Assembly (NCBI RefSeq): GCF_007741535.1
Contig: NZ_CP036525.1
Coordinates: forward strand, 5,952,001-6,016,000
Direction: 5' to 3'
DNA length: 64,000 bases
Origin: Rubripirellula lacrimiformis
GTDB lineage: Bacteria > Planctomycetota > Planctomycetia > Pirellulales > Pirellulaceae
Shown here: one piece after another, positions 62,756 to 64,000 of the stretch
Layout of the letters: every line of letters starts with the position of its first letter
How positions within the stretch are numbered: position 1 is the first letter of the stretch
Notes under the pieces: generated by a model
What the model saw: the letters and a program-made list of their open reading frames with translations, nothing else
What the model was told of the DNA's origin: nothing
The model's database searches: none
Translations under genes and position numbers: made by a program

Positions 62756-63231
62756 TCTTGGCCTCGATGGTGATCGTCACAGCAGTCGGCAAGGCAATAG
62801 CGGGCTTCTTCGACATCGCCTCGCAACCGTGGCTGAATCATGTTGGCGGCTAGTTCGCTGTTGGCCTGATCCATGCCGTCTTGATTGAATACGACGTCGT
62901 AGGCCCCCACCCCAAAGGTTGAACCGACGCGAGTCAGGGTCAATGACCACTGGTCGTAAGCCGATTTCCGGATCGATCCGCTGGAAAAATACGGCGGCAG
63001 CAATCGAGCGAGGTCCAGGTCGTCCAGCGTTTGGGAAAATTCGCCATACTGGTCGTAGTGACGTTGTTGGGCGGATTGAACATCGCACAGAAAGTCGTAC
63101 GCGGCGTTCACCTTGGCCGTTTCGGCCGACCGAAGGTAGATCGGCACGCCGACCACCGCGCCGGTTCCGATCATCAGAACGACGGCGAATGCAGCCAAGG
63201 CAGGGCGAATGTGTTTTCGTGCTAAGAACAT
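62752..63231 (-). CDS. Type II secretion pseudopilin-like protein
   Basis: About 160 residues. A short basic N-terminus (MFLARKHIRP) leads into one hydrophobic helix (ALAAFAVVLMIGTGAVVGVP) and then the GspG-like segment VNAAYDFLCDVQSAQQRHYD with a following QYGEFSQTLDDL and a C-terminal block (RKSAYDQWSLTLTRVG). The usual prepilin Gly-Phe cleavage motif is absent. It overlaps the GspE-like ATPase by 4 bases, so they likely act in one secretion or pilus system. The ATG at 63231 was chosen before the helix; the frame extends to 63333. Confidence 0.7.
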   Translation of the reverse strand: MFLARKHIRPALAAFAVVLMIGTGAVVGVPIYLRSAETAKVNAAYDFLCDVQSAQQRHYDQYGEFSQTLDDLDLARLLPPYFSSGSIRKSAYDQWSLTLTRVGSTFGVGAYDVVFNQDGMDQANSELAANMIQPRLRGDVEEARYCLADCCDDHHRGQE

Positions 63232-63692
63232 CGGTGGCAAAAGCGTCAGTGGTGAGCGGTAAGCTGGGGCTTCATCGATCCGCCGGGCGAGGGCTCGGAC
63301 AGCCGCGGCACGCTTGCGAACGATGACTCGCAAACCCGTTGACGAGGTTCACGACATCAACGATTAGGCCACTGGCTAGGCACACGATGGCAGCCAAGTG
63401 CCGAAATGCCCGCGACACCCCAATCCGGTGGGAAAACGGTTCTGGTCGTAACAGTTGTCGCGATGGGGCATGCGACGGGGGCCGCATAGGGTTCTGGACA
63501 GACGCGGCGATTCGGATCAAGTTGCCCCCGGCGATCCCGCCCAACCCATCCTGCGATTCACCACAAACATGGGCTGGCCCGGCGTGATATCCCGATGGAT
63601 CTGGCCCCCTGCGCGCCTTGCCCGACAGGTTACGGATTCCAATACTGACTCGTCCCGCCCCGCCGCCCCCCCGCTTTCCCAAACGCTGGCCG
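63232..63692. other. Divergent intergenic region before the TOPRIM gene
   Basis: About 460 bases between the pseudopilin-like start and the TOPRIM start. No family-like frame. A C-rich run (CCGCCCCGCCGCCCCCCCGC near 63655-63675) lies just upstream of the TOPRIM ATG. Confidence 0.4.
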
Positions 63693-64000
63693 ATGACCAT
63701 GTTTCGAACTGTTCCGGCCAAACTGCACGACTGCCACCAGCACGGTGCGGGTTCGGGCGCCGAACTTTTTGTGGTCGAAGGCGATTCGGCATCCAAGGCG
63801 GTTGTTCGAGCTCGCAATCCTGTCACGCAAGCGGTGCTGCCGATGCAAGGCAAGCCGATGAACGCGTACAAAGCCGGTAAGTCAGCGGTCAAGCGAAACG
63901 AACTGTACCGTGCGTTGGTCGATTCGATCGGCTTGGGCTGGGATGCCGAACAGGACCTGCCATCGATACGTTACGATCGTGTGGTCATGTTGTTCGATCC
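63693..64000 (+). CDS. Orphan TOPRIM protein related to GyrB/ParE (3' end cut by window edge)
   Basis: The plus frame from ATG 63693 (a second ATG is at 63699) runs to the edge, 102 codons. It reads GAGSGAELFVVEGDSASKAV, the TOPRIM start with the catalytic Glu and a GyrB/ParE-like VEGDSA, then AVLPMQGKPMNAYKAGKSAV, in the place of the gyrase PLRGKILNVEKA, and YDRVVMLFDP, the start of the DxD metal motif. No GHKL ATPase or transducer domain lies before it, so it is a stand-alone TOPRIM protein, not a whole gyrase subunit. It could pair with a separate subunit or be a nuclease-like homologue. Confidence 0.82.
   Translation, partial: MTMFRTVPAKLHDCHQHGAGSGAELFVVEGDSASKAVVRARNPVTQAVLPMQGKPMNAYKAGKSAVKRNELYRALVDSIGLGWDAEQDLPSIRYDRVVMLFD

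Overview
This window looks like a chromosomal segment of a marine planctomycete of the Pirellulaceae (Rhodopirellula or Blastopirellula type). The signs are a Pirellula/Verrucomicrobium-type cytochrome c dehydrogenase, a DUF1559 prepilin-like protein, a PEP-CTERM secreted protein, lipoproteins with VCBS/FG-GAP repeats (one ending in an ASPIC/UnbV domain), a CPBP-protease/ABC-permease fusion, a pgsBCW-type polyglutamate locus, many GTG starts, weak Shine-Dalgarno sequences, and core genes scattered outside their usual operons (nusB, rsmH, tyrS, ispD and ftsK stand apart). No phage, plasmid or CRISPR module is evident.

Layout. 1-12 kb: a secreted M20 amidohydrolase (cut by the left edge), an alpha/beta-hydrolase-fold protein with Glu where the nucleophile should be, a large PVC cytochrome c protein, nusB, a ribbon-helix-helix protein, a cysteine-desulfurase-like PLP protein without the catalytic Cys loop, a DUF1559 protein with a clear terminator, and a PEP-CTERM protein. 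12-23 kb: a GAF plus degenerate SpoIIE-type phosphatase protein, a 12-copy tandem array of about 121 bp, a decayed terpenoid-cyclase-fold cytochrome gene between two small membrane protein genes, a TadG/TadE-like gene set, a 5-copy array of about 230 bp and tRNA-Ala(CGC). 23-31 kb: a glycosyltransferase that ends inside a duplicated MITE-like element, rsmH, a Tat-exported sugar isomerase/epimerase-like protein, and a NatA-type ATPase with a permease-protease fusion. 31-40 kb: pgsW-pgsC-pgsB (reading from low to high coordinate), then a translationally coupled SbcD/YhaO-like and SbcC/YhaN-like pair. 40-53 kb: a PAQR/hemolysin III protein, an esterase, an unknown protein with an HTDGA repeat, a lipoprotein, sufU-sufS, an aldo/keto reductase, a receiver-only response regulator, MoxR-DUF58, tyrS and ispD. 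53-64 kb: ftsK, two divergent VCBS lipoproteins, a GspE/PilB-like ATPase with a pseudopilin-like partner, and an orphan TOPRIM protein cut by the right edge.

Genes that appear to act together: SufU-SufS (Fe-S cluster assembly, 4-base overlap), PgsB-PgsC-PgsW (poly-gamma-glutamate), the YhaO/YhaN-like pair (DNA or membrane-associated SMC-like ATPase), MoxR-DUF58 (chaperone-type AAA with a vWA-like partner), NatA plus the permease/CPBP protein (export), and the GspE-like ATPase with its pseudopilin.

The most notable themes are: (i) several proteins keep a fold but have lost catalytic residues (desulfurase-like, SpoIIE-like, alpha/beta hydrolase-like, SbcD-like, GspE-like); (ii) unusually rich repeat structure, with two large intergenic tandem arrays, duplicated palindromic elements, a dispersed family built on GAGTCCTGGMACCTTT, and in-frame 15-bp repeats inside several genes. 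All assignments come from reading the sequence and from knowledge of the families; no database search was run.
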